Assembly (NCBI RefSeq): GCF_049676595.1
Contig: NZ_CP187259.1
Span: 744,001-808,000 of the forward strand
Direction of reading: 5' to 3'
Length of the DNA stretch: 64,000 nt
DNA from: Methanocella_A sp049676595
Lineage (GTDB): Archaea > Halobacteriota > Methanocellia > Methanocellales > Methanocellaceae
The notes beneath the pieces are model-generated. The model made no database searches and had not been told where the DNA came from. It saw nothing but the letters and a program-made list of their open reading frames with translations. Each line of letters opens with the position of its first letter. The stretch's first letter is position 1. The position numbers and the translations under genes were made by a program. Shown here piece after piece: positions 8,495-16,404 of this stretch.

Positions 8495-9574
8495 TTAAAT
8501 TATCGCGGCGAAGATGACGCCGCATATGACTGCCATCAGGATGATCAGACCGATGTAGGTCAGGCCTCTCTTTTTGCCCATGATGCTGGTGATGACTATC
8601 ATGCTCGGCAGGCTCAGCGCGGGACCCGCCAGCAGCATCGCCAGCGCCGGACCTTTGCCCATGCCTTCAGCCATCAGCAGGCCCACGATAGGCACCTCAG
8701 TCAGCGTCGAGAAGTACATAAAAGCGGCCGAAACCGAGGCGATCCCGATGGATGACAGGCTGTCGCCGCCTACGAAGGCCTGGATGTAGCTCGTAGGGAT
8801 CAGGTAGATGATGATGGCCGCGAAGAACACGCCCGCGATGAGCAGCGGGAAGATCTTCTTTACCAGGAACCAGGTCTCGTTCATCCACGCCGAGAGCTCG
8901 TCTGTACTGTACCACTTATACGAGGTATAGGCAGTAGCAGCGATCAGAGCCGCGAGTACAGGCCCCTTTATCAGCCAGTCGATCGTCCACCCGCCGAACA
9001 CGAGGATGACGACCAGCAGCAGGAAAGTCAGGGGCGTCCGGTACTTGAAGCTCTCGGTGCCGCCGTCCTGGGAAGTCATGACGAACGGCATCTTCTTCTG
9101 GCCTTTCAGCTCTTCGGTAAGCTTCTTCTGGAACAGTATGGCCATGATGGCCCCGATGACGACTGAAAGTGTCACCGCAAAGAACGCCCTAGCGATGCCG
9201 ATGTCGTAGCCCAGCTGCTGGGCCGAGTAGACAATCGCCAGCACGTTGATGGCGGGCGCCGAGAACAGGAAAGCCGTCGCCGGGCCTATCCCGGCGCCGC
9301 GCTTGTATATGCCGGTGAACAGCGGCAGCACTGTACAGGAGCAGACCGCCAGCAGCACGCCGCTGACCGCGGCGACGCCGTAAGATACGACCTTGTTAGC
9401 GTCGGGGCCTAAGAACTTCAGCACCGACTCCTTGGAAAATAGCGCAGCTATGGCGCCGGCTAAGAAGAACGCGGGAATGAGGCAAAAGAGCACGTGCAGC
9501 GAGATGTACTCGAACACGGCGGCAATACCCACGTTGGTGAGCGTTAATGCAAGGTCAACGAGGCTTTCCAGCAT
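8495..9574 (-). CDS. ArsP/YraQ-family permease
   Basis: A 359-residue membrane protein with about eight or more predicted helices. The family signature is clear: VCSCTVLPLFTGIYKRGAGI followed by GPATAFLFSAPAINV, and in the second half a partner repeat with YFSTLTEVPIVGLLM and LAGPALSLPSMIV. The adjacent Cys pair CSC is conserved in this family. ArsP members export trivalent organoarsenicals; others are less well known. First gene of a four-gene unit ending in arsR, which supports an arsenic role. A TATA box with BRE lies upstream on the minus strand. Confidence 0.88.
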   Translation of the reverse strand: MLESLVDLALTLTNVGIAAVFEYISLHVLFCLIPAFFLAGAIAALFSKESVLKFLGPDANKVVSYGVAAVSGVLLAVCSCTVLPLFTGIYKRGAGIGPATAFLFSAPAINVLAIVYSAQQLGYDIGIARAFFAVTLSVVIGAIMAILFQKKLTEELKGQKKMPFVMTSQDGGTESFKYRTPLTFLLLVVILVFGGWTIDWLIKGPVLAALIAATAYTSYKWYSTDELSAWMNETWFLVKKIFPLLIAGVFFAAIIIYLIPTSYIQAFVGGDSLSSIGIASVSAAFMYFSTLTEVPIVGLLMAEGMGKGPALAMLLAGPALSLPSMIVITSIMGKKRGLTYIGLIILMAVICGVIFAAII

Positions 9575-9606
9575 ACTATCACATTTCTAATATTATGGAA
9601 ATGCAT

Positions 9607-9632
9607 TGTATATAAGCCTTTTCGAGTTTTTT
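9607..9632 (-). promoter_or_regulatory. Archaeal promoter of arsP operon
   Basis: On the minus strand CGAAAAGG (BRE-like) precedes CTTATATACA. Next to it lies a TCGA-N6-TCGA arrangement. The TATA box is 33 to 42 bases before the permease start at 9574, fitting a short leader. ArsR binding here is plausible but not shown. Confidence 0.65.
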
Positions 9633-9671
9633 CGAAATGGAAAATTCTAAATACTTGCTGTCCTTAACCAA

Positions 9672-10349
9672 CTATGCGGGCATTGCCTGTAACCGGCTGC
9701 CGATCATGGACCCGATACTATCCATACTTTTTAGCTGCGGGCTTTTCAGCCGGCCGATCAAACTCGTGCCTATACCATCGCCTTGCATCTCACCGGCTGT
9801 CTCACCCGTTTTCAGCCACGACGGAGCAAAGCTCTTGAACCTGACCGACGATAGTTCTCCGGCCCCGGAGGCCGTGCTGCCGAACAGCGACGGGAAACTG
9901 ATCCCCTTAAGCCCGTTCGCCTGGATGCCCCCTGCAGGTGTAACCGATGCGGGCTGTCCGGCCGTGCCGGCCGGTATATTATCCGTTGCTGCCTGCTGAT
10001 CTGCGGCTGATGCAACCGTCGATACCGGTACCGCAGACGGGGAAGGCTGTACTGTATTGCCACCGCTGCTACAAGGACAGCCTGCCTGCTGGTCATCTGT
10101 CGAAATGCCCTGATCCACTACCTGCGGCACAGGCGTCGGAGTCGGAGTCGGAGTGGCTGTCGGAGCGCTACCGGCGCCGCTACACGGGCACCCTGTGGAT
10201 ATGCCGGCCGACGAATAGCCTTCGGTAACCGGCATTGCAGCCGCAGGCATTATCGATAGTCCCGCCGCACCTGCTACTACCATGATGACGGCCAGGATAT
10301 GGCAAAGTCTTAAAACAACTTTTCCTCTTTCGACTAGACCTTTTAACAT
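9672..10349 (-). CDS. Secreted Thr/Pro/Ser-rich protein with CPC motifs
   Basis: A 225-residue protein with a strong GGAGGG ribosome site 6 bases before its ATG. The N-terminus has a signal peptide (hydrophobic HILAVIMVVAGAAGLSIMPA). The mature part has a TPTPTPTP linker and two GCPCSG/S repeats (GCPCSGAGS and GCPCSSGGN), then a Ser/Gly-rich C-terminus. No known domain recognised. The repeated CPC motifs might bind metal or form disulfides, in keeping with the nearby thiol-redox and arsenic genes. It lies downstream of ccdA on the same strand, 51 bases away, so it may be cotranscribed. Possibly specific to this genus. Confidence 0.75.
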   Translation of the reverse strand: MLKGLVERGKVVLRLCHILAVIMVVAGAAGLSIMPAAAMPVTEGYSSAGISTGCPCSGAGSAPTATPTPTPTPVPQVVDQGISTDDQQAGCPCSSGGNTVQPSPSAVPVSTVASAADQQAATDNIPAGTAGQPASVTPAGGIQANGLKGISFPSLFGSTASGAGELSSVRFKSFAPSWLKTGETAGEMQGDGIGTSLIGRLKSPQLKSMDSIGSMIGSRLQAMPA

Positions 10350-10400
10350 ATGATACCCTCCTCAATTCGATGTTACTACCCAGCGTTTTTCTCCCACTGT

Positions 10401-11123
10401 TTATACCAATCCGGCTATCGATAGCAGGTACGTGATCGTGAGGTACAGCCCGTACAGCAGGAAGCCTGCCCCGAGCACTTTTCTCACGTACGGCTCGACT
10501 TTCACGATCCTGGCGACGTAAGCCCGGGCGAACGTGGCACTTACCCCCAGCAGTATGGCGAAGATCAGCACGGGCAAGCCGGTCCCGATGCCGAACAGCA
10601 GCGGGTAGCTGACTCCGACGTAGCTCGACTCCAGTGCGAGCGGCACCAGCAGCCCGAAGAACATCACTGCGGTGTACGGGCAGAAGGCCAGCGCGAAGAT
10701 GGCGCCCAGGAAGAACGATCCGGCCACTCCTCGTTTAGAGAGCTCGAGCCCGTACTTCGCCTTGAGGCCGTCGCCCACCGAGATGTTCGGCTTAATCAGC
10801 TCTAGCATCACTACTCCCACGAGGACCAGGATAGGGCCTATTATGATCTTTTCGTAATCCTGCAGCACTGGTGCACTGTCCATCACCGCCGACCCGAAGG
10901 CGTAGATGAGCAGCCCAATAATACCGTAGGTTGCCGCCCTCCCCAGTGTGTACAGCGTGCCGGCCAGCACCGTATCCCGGGAGCTTAAAAATTTTGACGA
11001 TACGTAGGCTATGGCCGTCACGTTCGCCGATAGCGGACAGGGCCCTATCGCGGTCACCAGGCCGATGGCAAACGCGTACAGCAGCGGAAATTCCCTGACT
11101 GCGGTGAGCGCTGAGAGGTCCAT
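10401..11123 (-). CDS. ccdA: CcdA/DsbD-type thiol-disulfide transmembrane protein
   Basis: A 240-residue membrane protein of about six helices. The CcdA signature is the early GLVTAIGPCPLSANVTAIAY and the later IFALAFCPYTAVMFFGLLVP, each carrying the Pro-Cys-Pro or Cys-Pro element whose cysteines relay electrons across the membrane. It starts one base after the stop of the thioredoxin-like gene, so the two are translationally coupled. The likely job is to carry reducing power from the cytoplasm to the externally facing thioredoxin-like partner. No cytochrome c genes are close, so the arsenic/thiol context is more informative than cytochrome maturation. Confidence 0.9.
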   Translation of the reverse strand: MDLSALTAVREFPLLYAFAIGLVTAIGPCPLSANVTAIAYVSSKFLSSRDTVLAGTLYTLGRAATYGIIGLLIYAFGSAVMDSAPVLQDYEKIIIGPILVLVGVVMLELIKPNISVGDGLKAKYGLELSKRGVAGSFFLGAIFALAFCPYTAVMFFGLLVPLALESSYVGVSYPLLFGIGTGLPVLIFAILLGVSATFARAYVARIVKVEPYVRKVLGAGFLLYGLYLTITYLLSIAGLV

Positions 11124-11124
11124 A

Positions 11125-11610
11125 CTACCCGCCCAGCTCTTTGTCGATGACCGATTTCAGGTATTTCACGTACGCGTCCCTGTCGCTGACATAGGACCAG
11201 ATCTCCGGCACGTCTTTCACGTTCTCCTGGCCTCCCGCCGCCGTCCTGATCTTCAGCCCCTGCACCTTGACGTTATACTTATCTGCCGTCGCCTTATCCT
11301 GCTGGTAGTCGATGCTCCGGATAGAGATCTCGCCGGACTCCACCTCATCCTTATAATACTGATCTAGGGTCTCCCGGGCGTACTGTTCGGCGTTATTGCA
11401 GGAGGTACAACGATCCGTCCTGTGGAAGTACAGCAGTTCCACAATACCGGGCCCGCTGCCGGCGTCCACTGATTCTACTATGGCAGCGGCCGGCTGGTCA
11501 GCTGCCGGAGTGACAAATCCCACCTGTACCAATCCAAAAGCTATTGCTACTACGATAATTAGCATACTGGCTGTGATCGCCAGCAATCCCATCTTCCATG
11601 CGCTCTTCAT
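11125..11610 (-). CDS. Membrane-anchored thioredoxin-like protein (ArsF family)
   Basis: A 161-residue protein with an N-terminal membrane anchor or signal (LLAITASMLIIVVAIAFGLV) and a thioredoxin-like domain with active-site element HRTDRCTSCNNAEQYARETL. This CTSCNN motif is typical of proteins annotated as ArsF family, encoded together with a CcdA-type electron transporter in arsenic gene clusters. First gene of a unit with ccdA. AT-rich sequence upstream (about 11640-11670) holds a TATA candidate on the minus strand. Likely acts outside the membrane and is re-reduced by CcdA; substrate unknown. Confidence 0.82.
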   Translation of the reverse strand: MKSAWKMGLLAITASMLIIVVAIAFGLVQVGFVTPAADQPAAAIVESVDAGSGPGIVELLYFHRTDRCTSCNNAEQYARETLDQYYKDEVESGEISIRSIDYQQDKATADKYNVKVQGLKIRTAAGGQENVKDVPEIWSYVSDRDAYVKYLKSVIDKELGG

Positions 11611-11886
11611 GACAACCAGATGGATATTTTTTAGTCACATAAGCTTAAAAAAAGTATTATTATAATTATCGGTCACCGGGCTCAAAAATCGATTTTTAAT
11701 TATTTTGAATTATTGCCACCCAACCTGTGGTGGCACCTGTCATCGCATTAGGCCGGGCAATGCATGCAGGTAAGTCCGCAGGATACTCCGGGCAGGCGGG
11801 ATGGTGCGAGATATAGGGGTATTTGTTCGAGAAAACTTGAAATAGTATCGTTTGATTATACGTATATCATTTCATATCCTGGGGCC

Positions 11887-11892
11887 GGAGGG
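11887..11892 (+). promoter_or_regulatory. Ribosome binding site implying a CTG start
   Basis: GGAGGG lies 7 bases before CTG at 11900. That CTG is in frame with the MtrA-like gene, while no ATG, and no GTG before 11963, is available in that frame after the stop at 11894. Confidence 0.5.
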
Positions 11893-11899
11893 ATAATCA

Positions 11900-12469
11900 C
11901 TGGTATTACCATCGGGAGCAAACATCATCAAGACCTACAAGTATGGAGACCCCACCTCTCCTGTGGCCGTGCTGACGCTGGCCAGCGACTACGAGCAGTT
12001 CCACCTTACGGGATATGCGATCATAGGGAGCTGCTTCACCGAGAACCTCGGGGTGCAGCTGGTGATCACCAACATGCTTAAAGAGCCCGGCATCAGGTAC
12101 CTAATCATGTGCGGCCAGGAAAGCCTGCACCTGGCAGGGCACGCCTTCGCTGCGCTGCACGAGAACGGCGTTTCCAGAGTAGGCATGTACCGGAAGATTA
12201 TCGGGTGCAAGAGTCCCCTGCCTTTCATCGACGACATCCCCGAGTGGGCTATAGATGAGTACATGGACAGCATCGTGCAGATCGACATGCTCGGAGTGCA
12301 GGACGACTCCGCTATCCAGGCGAAGATCGACGAGTGCATCCGGGAAAATGCAAATAATCCGGCGACCAGAGAAGCGATGGATACAGGCATGGGCCCGGTC
12401 GACGAGTTCACCTGGAAGAAATACTCCGCTTTCCAGGAACGACGGATGATGGACCTGCTTAAGAAGTAG
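11900..12469 (+). CDS. Soluble MtrA-like corrinoid protein
   Basis: Resembles subunit A of methyl-tetrahydromethanopterin:coenzyme M methyltransferase, the corrinoid-binding subunit. Matching features are DPTSPVAVLTLASDYEQFHL, a GSCFTENLGVQLVITNMLKE segment, and CGQESLHLAGHAFAALHENG, corresponding to the conserved corrinoid-side region. It is shorter than MtrA of the Mtr complex (189 against about 240 residues) and lacks the C-terminal membrane helix, so it should be soluble. Homology appears to extend upstream of the GTG at 11963 to about 11920, which supports the CTG at 11900 behind GGAGGG; the GTG at 11963 is the fallback. No other mtr gene is nearby; it sits alone inside an arsenic gene island, suggesting a side role in methyl transfer. 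Confidence 0.75.
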   Translation: MVLPSGANIIKTYKYGDPTSPVAVLTLASDYEQFHLTGYAIIGSCFTENLGVQLVITNMLKEPGIRYLIMCGQESLHLAGHAFAALHENGVSRVGMYRKIIGCKSPLPFIDDIPEWAIDEYMDSIVQIDMLGVQDDSAIQAKIDECIRENANNPATREAMDTGMGPVDEFTWKKYSAFQERRMMDLLKK

Positions 12470-12505
12470 CCGGCCGAAGCCGGCGCTTCAAACTAAGATT
12501 TTCAT

Positions 12506-13528
12506 TTACCTGCTGAGGCGGTACTCCCAGGTCAGCTTGACAGCTCTGTTCAGCGTCGTGGCGATGGGGCACACCAGTGTCATAGCCTCGTCGACGCATT
12601 TGGCCACGACCTCGTCCTTGAGATCTCCCCTGAGCGTCAGGATGACGTGAAGGCTCTCGAACGAGGTGGGTGCCGTCGCCCGCCTCTGTCCCTCGACCCT
12701 GGCGTCCACGGCCTCCGGCGTGAGTCCCCGCTCCTTTAGCTTTCCGATAGTCGACATGCCGGCGCAGCTGCCGAGGGCAGCCATCAGGCCTTCGACCGCC
12801 GTGATGGTTTTTCCCGAGTGGCCCATGGTAACTTCCAGCCCGTCGGCGTTCCTGGAAGTGAAGCTGGTTTGTCCGTCCCAGGTGGCCTTCAGGACGTGCT
12901 GTGGTGCACCGCACGCAGACGAGCCATGGCCTTCCGCCGGCTGGCTGCAGGAACCCCCTGTGCTGCCGCAGCAACTGGTAGACTGTACGCCCCCGTCTGC
13001 TGCTCTGGCAGGCTTCGTCGTTCTCGCGCCGGCCGTGCCGCATGCGCAGGGAGAACTGCTGCTCCGGTTGACGTGCTCATGTATGACCTTTTTCGCCACT
13101 TCGCTGGCGTAGATCACGAGCATCTCGTGGGGCACCTCGTCGACCCCGAACGGGAGCTTAGCGTCGTAGAGCCTGTCCGCTCTGACTACGGTTGGCTGCA
13201 GGTCAGGGATCACGCCCTTCATCATCCGGGAGGCGCAGTCGATGAAGCAGCCTTCGATAGCGATGACCTTGTCAGTCCGCCGCACCAGGTCCCGCTGCCC
13301 GGTGTCTTTCGTGAAAGCCCCGCCCAGGCAGATGCGGACTGTACTGTCGGATGCAAGGCGGTGGGCGACGAGGTTCGCCGCCTGCCGGGCCACTTCACCT
13401 TTGGCGCACGAGCCTTCGCAGGCCAGAATCGCTATTTTCGGAGGGCTCACCGAGTGCTTCCGGGCATAGTCTTCGCAAGCGGGACACGATCTTTCGATCC
13501 TTTCCAGTTCGATGGTTTCGTAGCTCAT
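12506..13528 (-). CDS. DGC-domain / OsmC-like fusion protein
   Basis: Start chosen at the ATG of MSYETIELERIERSCPACED (13528); a longer frame exists but has no support. The first 190 residues resemble the DGC zinc-binding family, with a CPAC motif, KIAILACEGSCAKGEVARQA and EGCFIDCASRMM. A Cys/Gly/Ser-rich linker (CACGTAGARTT, SCCGSTGGSC) leads into an OsmC/Ohr-like domain with CAGMSTIGKLKERGL and the late VCPIATTLNRAV Cys. OsmC proteins reduce organic hydroperoxides with paired cysteines. It is divergent to the ArsR gene at 13670 and tail-to-tail with the MtrA-like gene. The fusion suggests a metal or thiol detoxification role. Confidence 0.82.
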   Translation of the reverse strand: MSYETIELERIERSCPACEDYARKHSVSPPKIAILACEGSCAKGEVARQAANLVAHRLASDSTVRICLGGAFTKDTGQRDLVRRTDKVIAIEGCFIDCASRMMKGVIPDLQPTVVRADRLYDAKLPFGVDEVPHEMLVIYASEVAKKVIHEHVNRSSSSPCACGTAGARTTKPARAADGGVQSTSCCGSTGGSCSQPAEGHGSSACGAPQHVLKATWDGQTSFTSRNADGLEVTMGHSGKTITAVEGLMAALGSCAGMSTIGKLKERGLTPEAVDARVEGQRRATAPTSFESLHVILTLRGDLKDEVVAKCVDEAMTLVCPIATTLNRAVKLTWEYRLSR

Positions 13529-13641
13529 ACTAAACACTACCTGGCAGATGCCAGTGATCTCATCGACCTCTGAGTATATTAGATGTAGAACTGAATATCG
13601 AAAACTTTTGAAATCCGATCGCCCGATATACTGCGATAAAC

Positions 13642-13650
13642 TTTTATTAA
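13642..13650 (+). promoter_or_regulatory. TATA box, leaderless arsR transcript
   Basis: TTTTATTAA is centred 24 bases before the ATG at 13670, the spacing from TATA to transcription start in archaea. No ribosome site precedes the ATG, so a leaderless message is likely. Confidence 0.6.
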
Positions 13651-13669
13651 TCAAACGCAATTAACTGTT

Positions 13670-14035
13670 ATGCGATGCTGTCCTGCCGACTGCGCTACCC
13701 GGAACGACTGGGAAAAGGAACTTCAGGCCGAGATCGAAAATTTTCAGTCCGGCCCTTTCGAGGAAGCCAGCGACATGCTAAAAGTGCTCGGCCATCCGAT
13801 GAGGCTGCAGATTCTCATGATGCTGCTGAACAGGGACCACTGTGTGTGCGAGATCATCTACGTCTTAAAAGAAAAGCAAAACCTGATCTCCTATAACCTG
13901 GGCATCCTCAAAGAGGCGGGGCTGATCGACTCCTACTACCGGTCTAAGCACAAGATCTACAAGTTAAACGGCGATGCGGCCGGGTTTGTCAGATTACTGA
14001 AAGCAAACCTTATCGACAGACGGGCGCATACATAA
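13670..14035 (+). CDS. arsR: ArsR-family regulator
   Basis: A 121-residue winged-helix protein: MLKVLGHPMRLQILMMLLNR, then HCVCEIIYVLKEKQNLISYN, where CVCE is the Cys-based metal motif before the recognition helix, then LGILKEAGLIDSYYRSKHKI as the wing. The N-terminus adds a second Cys group (MRCCPADCATR). It begins a rightward unit with the phosphoesterase and ACR3 genes, and is divergent from the DGC-OsmC gene, so it likely controls both directions through the shared 141-base region. Arsenite is the probable inducer because of ACR3. Confidence 0.9.
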   Translation: MRCCPADCATRNDWEKELQAEIENFQSGPFEEASDMLKVLGHPMRLQILMMLLNRDHCVCEIIYVLKEKQNLISYNLGILKEAGLIDSYYRSKHKIYKLNGDAAGFVRLLKANLIDRRAHT

Positions 14036-14070
14036 TTCCGGAAGCACGCCGGTACTCTGGATTGGTTACA

Positions 14071-14763
14071 ATGAAGCTGCTGCTCATCTCCGACCTGCAC
14101 GGAAACATCGAGGCTTTGAACGCCGTCCTCGGGAACGTCAAGTATGATCGGGCCGTCTGCATGGGGGACCTGGTCGACTACGGGCCCGACCCCGGCGCAG
14201 TCGTCGACTGGGTGAGGAAGAACGACGTGCCGGTCATCCGGGGCAACCACGACAACGCCGTCGGCTTCATGGTGGACTGCGGTTGCGGCTACAAGTATAA
14301 GCACCTGTCCGTGGCCACCCGGGAGTATACCTGGAAGGTGCTCTCCGAGGCCGACATGGAGTTCCTCCGGGGCATGCCGCTCGACCGGGACCTCGAGATC
14401 GACGGGCTGAAGCTGAAGATGGTCCATGGCAGCCCCCAGTCGTTCTTCGACTACCTGTACCCGGACATCGCACCTGAAAAACTGGCCGAGTACACCGCCG
14501 GTATCAGCAGCGACTACCTGCTGACCGGGCACACCCACTTTCCCGCGGTCCTGAAAGCCCCGACTACTACTGTGCTAAACCCGGGCAGCGTGGGGCAGCC
14601 GAGAGACAAAGACTGGCGGGCGTCGTGTATGGTGCTGGACACAATTGCCCGGACGCAGGAAGTAATACGCATCGAGTACGATCTCGATACCACCTGCAGA
14701 AAGATCGAACGGAGCATGCCCCTGGCAGACGAGCTTACGGCCATTCTGCGCAGGGGCTACTGA
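14071..14763 (+). CDS. Metallophosphoesterase, YfcE-like
   Basis: A 230-residue calcineurin-fold phosphoesterase. Metal-binding motifs are present in order: DLHGN near the start, GDLVDYGPDP, RGNHDN, a later VHGSP and TGHTHFP. Start is the ATG at 14071 (MKLLLISDLHGN); three upstream codons from a TTG are possible but add nothing. It lies 36 bases after arsR and 13 bases before the ACR3 gene. Members cleave phosphodiesters or phosphoproteins; the substrate is not evident. Its position inside an arsenic operon may reflect arsenate-ester chemistry or mere cotranscription. Confidence 0.88.
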   Translation: MKLLLISDLHGNIEALNAVLGNVKYDRAVCMGDLVDYGPDPGAVVDWVRKNDVPVIRGNHDNAVGFMVDCGCGYKYKHLSVATREYTWKVLSEADMEFLRGMPLDRDLEIDGLKLKMVHGSPQSFFDYLYPDIAPEKLAEYTAGISSDYLLTGHTHFPAVLKAPTTTVLNPGSVGQPRDKDWRASCMVLDTIARTQEVIRIEYDLDTTCRKIERSMPLADELTAILRRGY

Positions 14764-14775
14764 GGAGTCTGTATC

Positions 14776-15828
14776 ATGACCGAAGCGGCCGCACCGAAGC
14801 TTTCATTCCTTGACCGATATCTTACAGTCTGGATTTTCCTGGCCATGGCGCTGGGAGTCGGGCTGGGTTACTTTTATCCGGCCTTCGCTAACTATCTGAA
14901 CAGCCTGTCATGGGGCACCACGTCGATACCCATCGCGATCGGCCTGATCGTGATGATGTACCCGCCCCTGGCGAGGGTCAAGTACGAGGAGATCGGCAAG
15001 GTCTTCCGCAACGTCAAAGTCATGGCGCTGTCGCTGGCCCAGAACTGGATCATAGGCCCCGCCCTTATGTTCATCCTCGCGGCGCTGCTGCTCCGGGACT
15101 TCCCTGAATATGCGGCCGGCCTCATCCTCATCGGCATCGCCCGGTGCATCGCCATGGTCATCGTGTGGAACAAGCTCGCCTGCGGCGACGAGGAGTACGC
15201 TGCCGCGCTGGTGGCGCTGAACTCGGTGTTCCAGGTGTTCTTCTACTCTATCTACGCTTATGTGCTCATCACCCTGGCCCCGTCCTGGATAGGCATGCAG
15301 AGCATGGTAGTCGACATCTCCATGGTACAGGTGGCCGAATCGGTCGCCATATACCTCGGCATACCCTTCGTTGCCGGGTTCTTCACCCGGATCCTGGCCA
15401 GGCCCAGGATGGGCGCCGAGTGGTACGATAAAAAGTTCATCCCGGCGATCAGCCCGATCACCCTGGTAGCTCTGCTGTTCACCATTGTAGTCATGTTCTC
15501 CCTCCAGGGCCACTTCATCGTCACCAACCCGTTCGACGTCGTCAGGATCGCGATACCCCTCGTCATCTACTTCGTCGTGATGTTCGTGGTGTCGTTCTTC
15601 ATCTCCAAACAGCTGAACGTAGAGTACGGGCAGTCCTGCACTCTTTCTTTCACCGCCGCCAGCAACAACTTCGAACTCGCCATCGCCGTCGCCGTCGGCG
15701 TCTTCGGCATCACCTCCGGCCAGGCCTTCGCCGCCGTGATAGGGCCGTTAATCGAAGTGCCGGTCATGATCGCTCTGGTCAACGTAGCCCTGCGGTGGAG
15801 GCAGAAGCACTTCGGGCTGAAAGAGTAA
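14776..15828 (+). CDS. acr3: ACR3-family arsenite efflux transporter
   Basis: A 350-residue protein with ten predicted membrane segments. Family signatures: LTVWIFLAMALGVGLGYF at the start, the RCIAMVIVWNKLACGDEEYA segment with the conserved Cys, and EYGQSCTLSFTAASNNFELA with IAVGVFGITSGQAFAAVIGP near the end. ACR3 exports As(III) by proton antiport. Third gene of the arsR-phosphoesterase-acr3 unit. Because the window also has an ArsP-type permease with its own ArsR, two export routes (inorganic and possibly organic arsenic) may exist. Confidence 0.94.
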   Translation: MTEAAAPKLSFLDRYLTVWIFLAMALGVGLGYFYPAFANYLNSLSWGTTSIPIAIGLIVMMYPPLARVKYEEIGKVFRNVKVMALSLAQNWIIGPALMFILAALLLRDFPEYAAGLILIGIARCIAMVIVWNKLACGDEEYAAALVALNSVFQVFFYSIYAYVLITLAPSWIGMQSMVVDISMVQVAESVAIYLGIPFVAGFFTRILARPRMGAEWYDKKFIPAISPITLVALLFTIVVMFSLQGHFIVTNPFDVVRIAIPLVIYFVVMFVVSFFISKQLNVEYGQSCTLSFTAASNNFELAIAVAVGVFGITSGQAFAAVIGPLIEVPVMIALVNVALRWRQKHFGLKE

Positions 15829-15849
15829 GCGGGCCGATAGCAAAAAACA

Positions 15850-16285
15850 CGGCGGCACTGCTCTTTATCCTAACAACAGTAGATCAAATATTTGAACCAC
15901 GGCGGCACGGCGACACAGCGACAGTGTGATTCACGACAAACCGGATGGTAACTGGAACCACGGCGGCACGGCGACACCAAGACAGGGGTGAACCGGTATA
16001 AGTGAACTCCTTTATTGTCCACGGCGACACAGCGACAGAGCATTAGCCATAAGCTTACTATCCAATCGTTTCAGCCTGACTTTCGATCGATAGCCTGAAG
16101 AAAGGAAAACTTATTTGTCTCCGTGCGGTCAGCCCGCCGTGTCGCCGTGGATCTATAAAGAGGGCTTTGTTATTCGGGTACGGGTTGTCTCCGTGTCGCC
16201 GTGCCGCCGTGGTTTAAATAACCATCCTGATATCGTTTCTCGCATTGTCTCCGTGCCGCCGTGCCGCCGTGGTTAAAATATTTAA
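15850..16285. repeat. Dispersed intergenic repeat element, copy A
   Basis: No gene fits this gap. It is built of short units such as CCACGGCGGCACGGCGACAC on the left half and the inverse (GTCTCCGTGTCGCCGTGCCG) on the right, giving a large inverted repeat with unrelated spacers between. Flanking and spacer words match those at 57170-57590: TATCCTAACAACAG.. against TATCCTGACAATGG.., ATATTTGAACCACGG, and a shared right end TTTCCTGCGCT. Confidence 0.85.
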
Positions 16286-16404
16286 GCTACTATGGTTTCC
16301 TGCGCTTATCATTTTTAATAAACTTTTGATATTGTATAGCAAATTTTATCACCGATCGATACACTATTTTATAGCATGTCGGCGGTAGTGGGGAGGTCTG
16401 TCCT

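Noticed and set aside
11764..12081. 105-codon frame upstream of the MtrA-like gene
   Set aside because: In another frame, overlaps the promoter region and the coding start; no motif.
15850..16285. CRISPR array
   Set aside because: Units are too short, variable and arranged as inverted halves; spacers are not of constant size and no cas genes are present.
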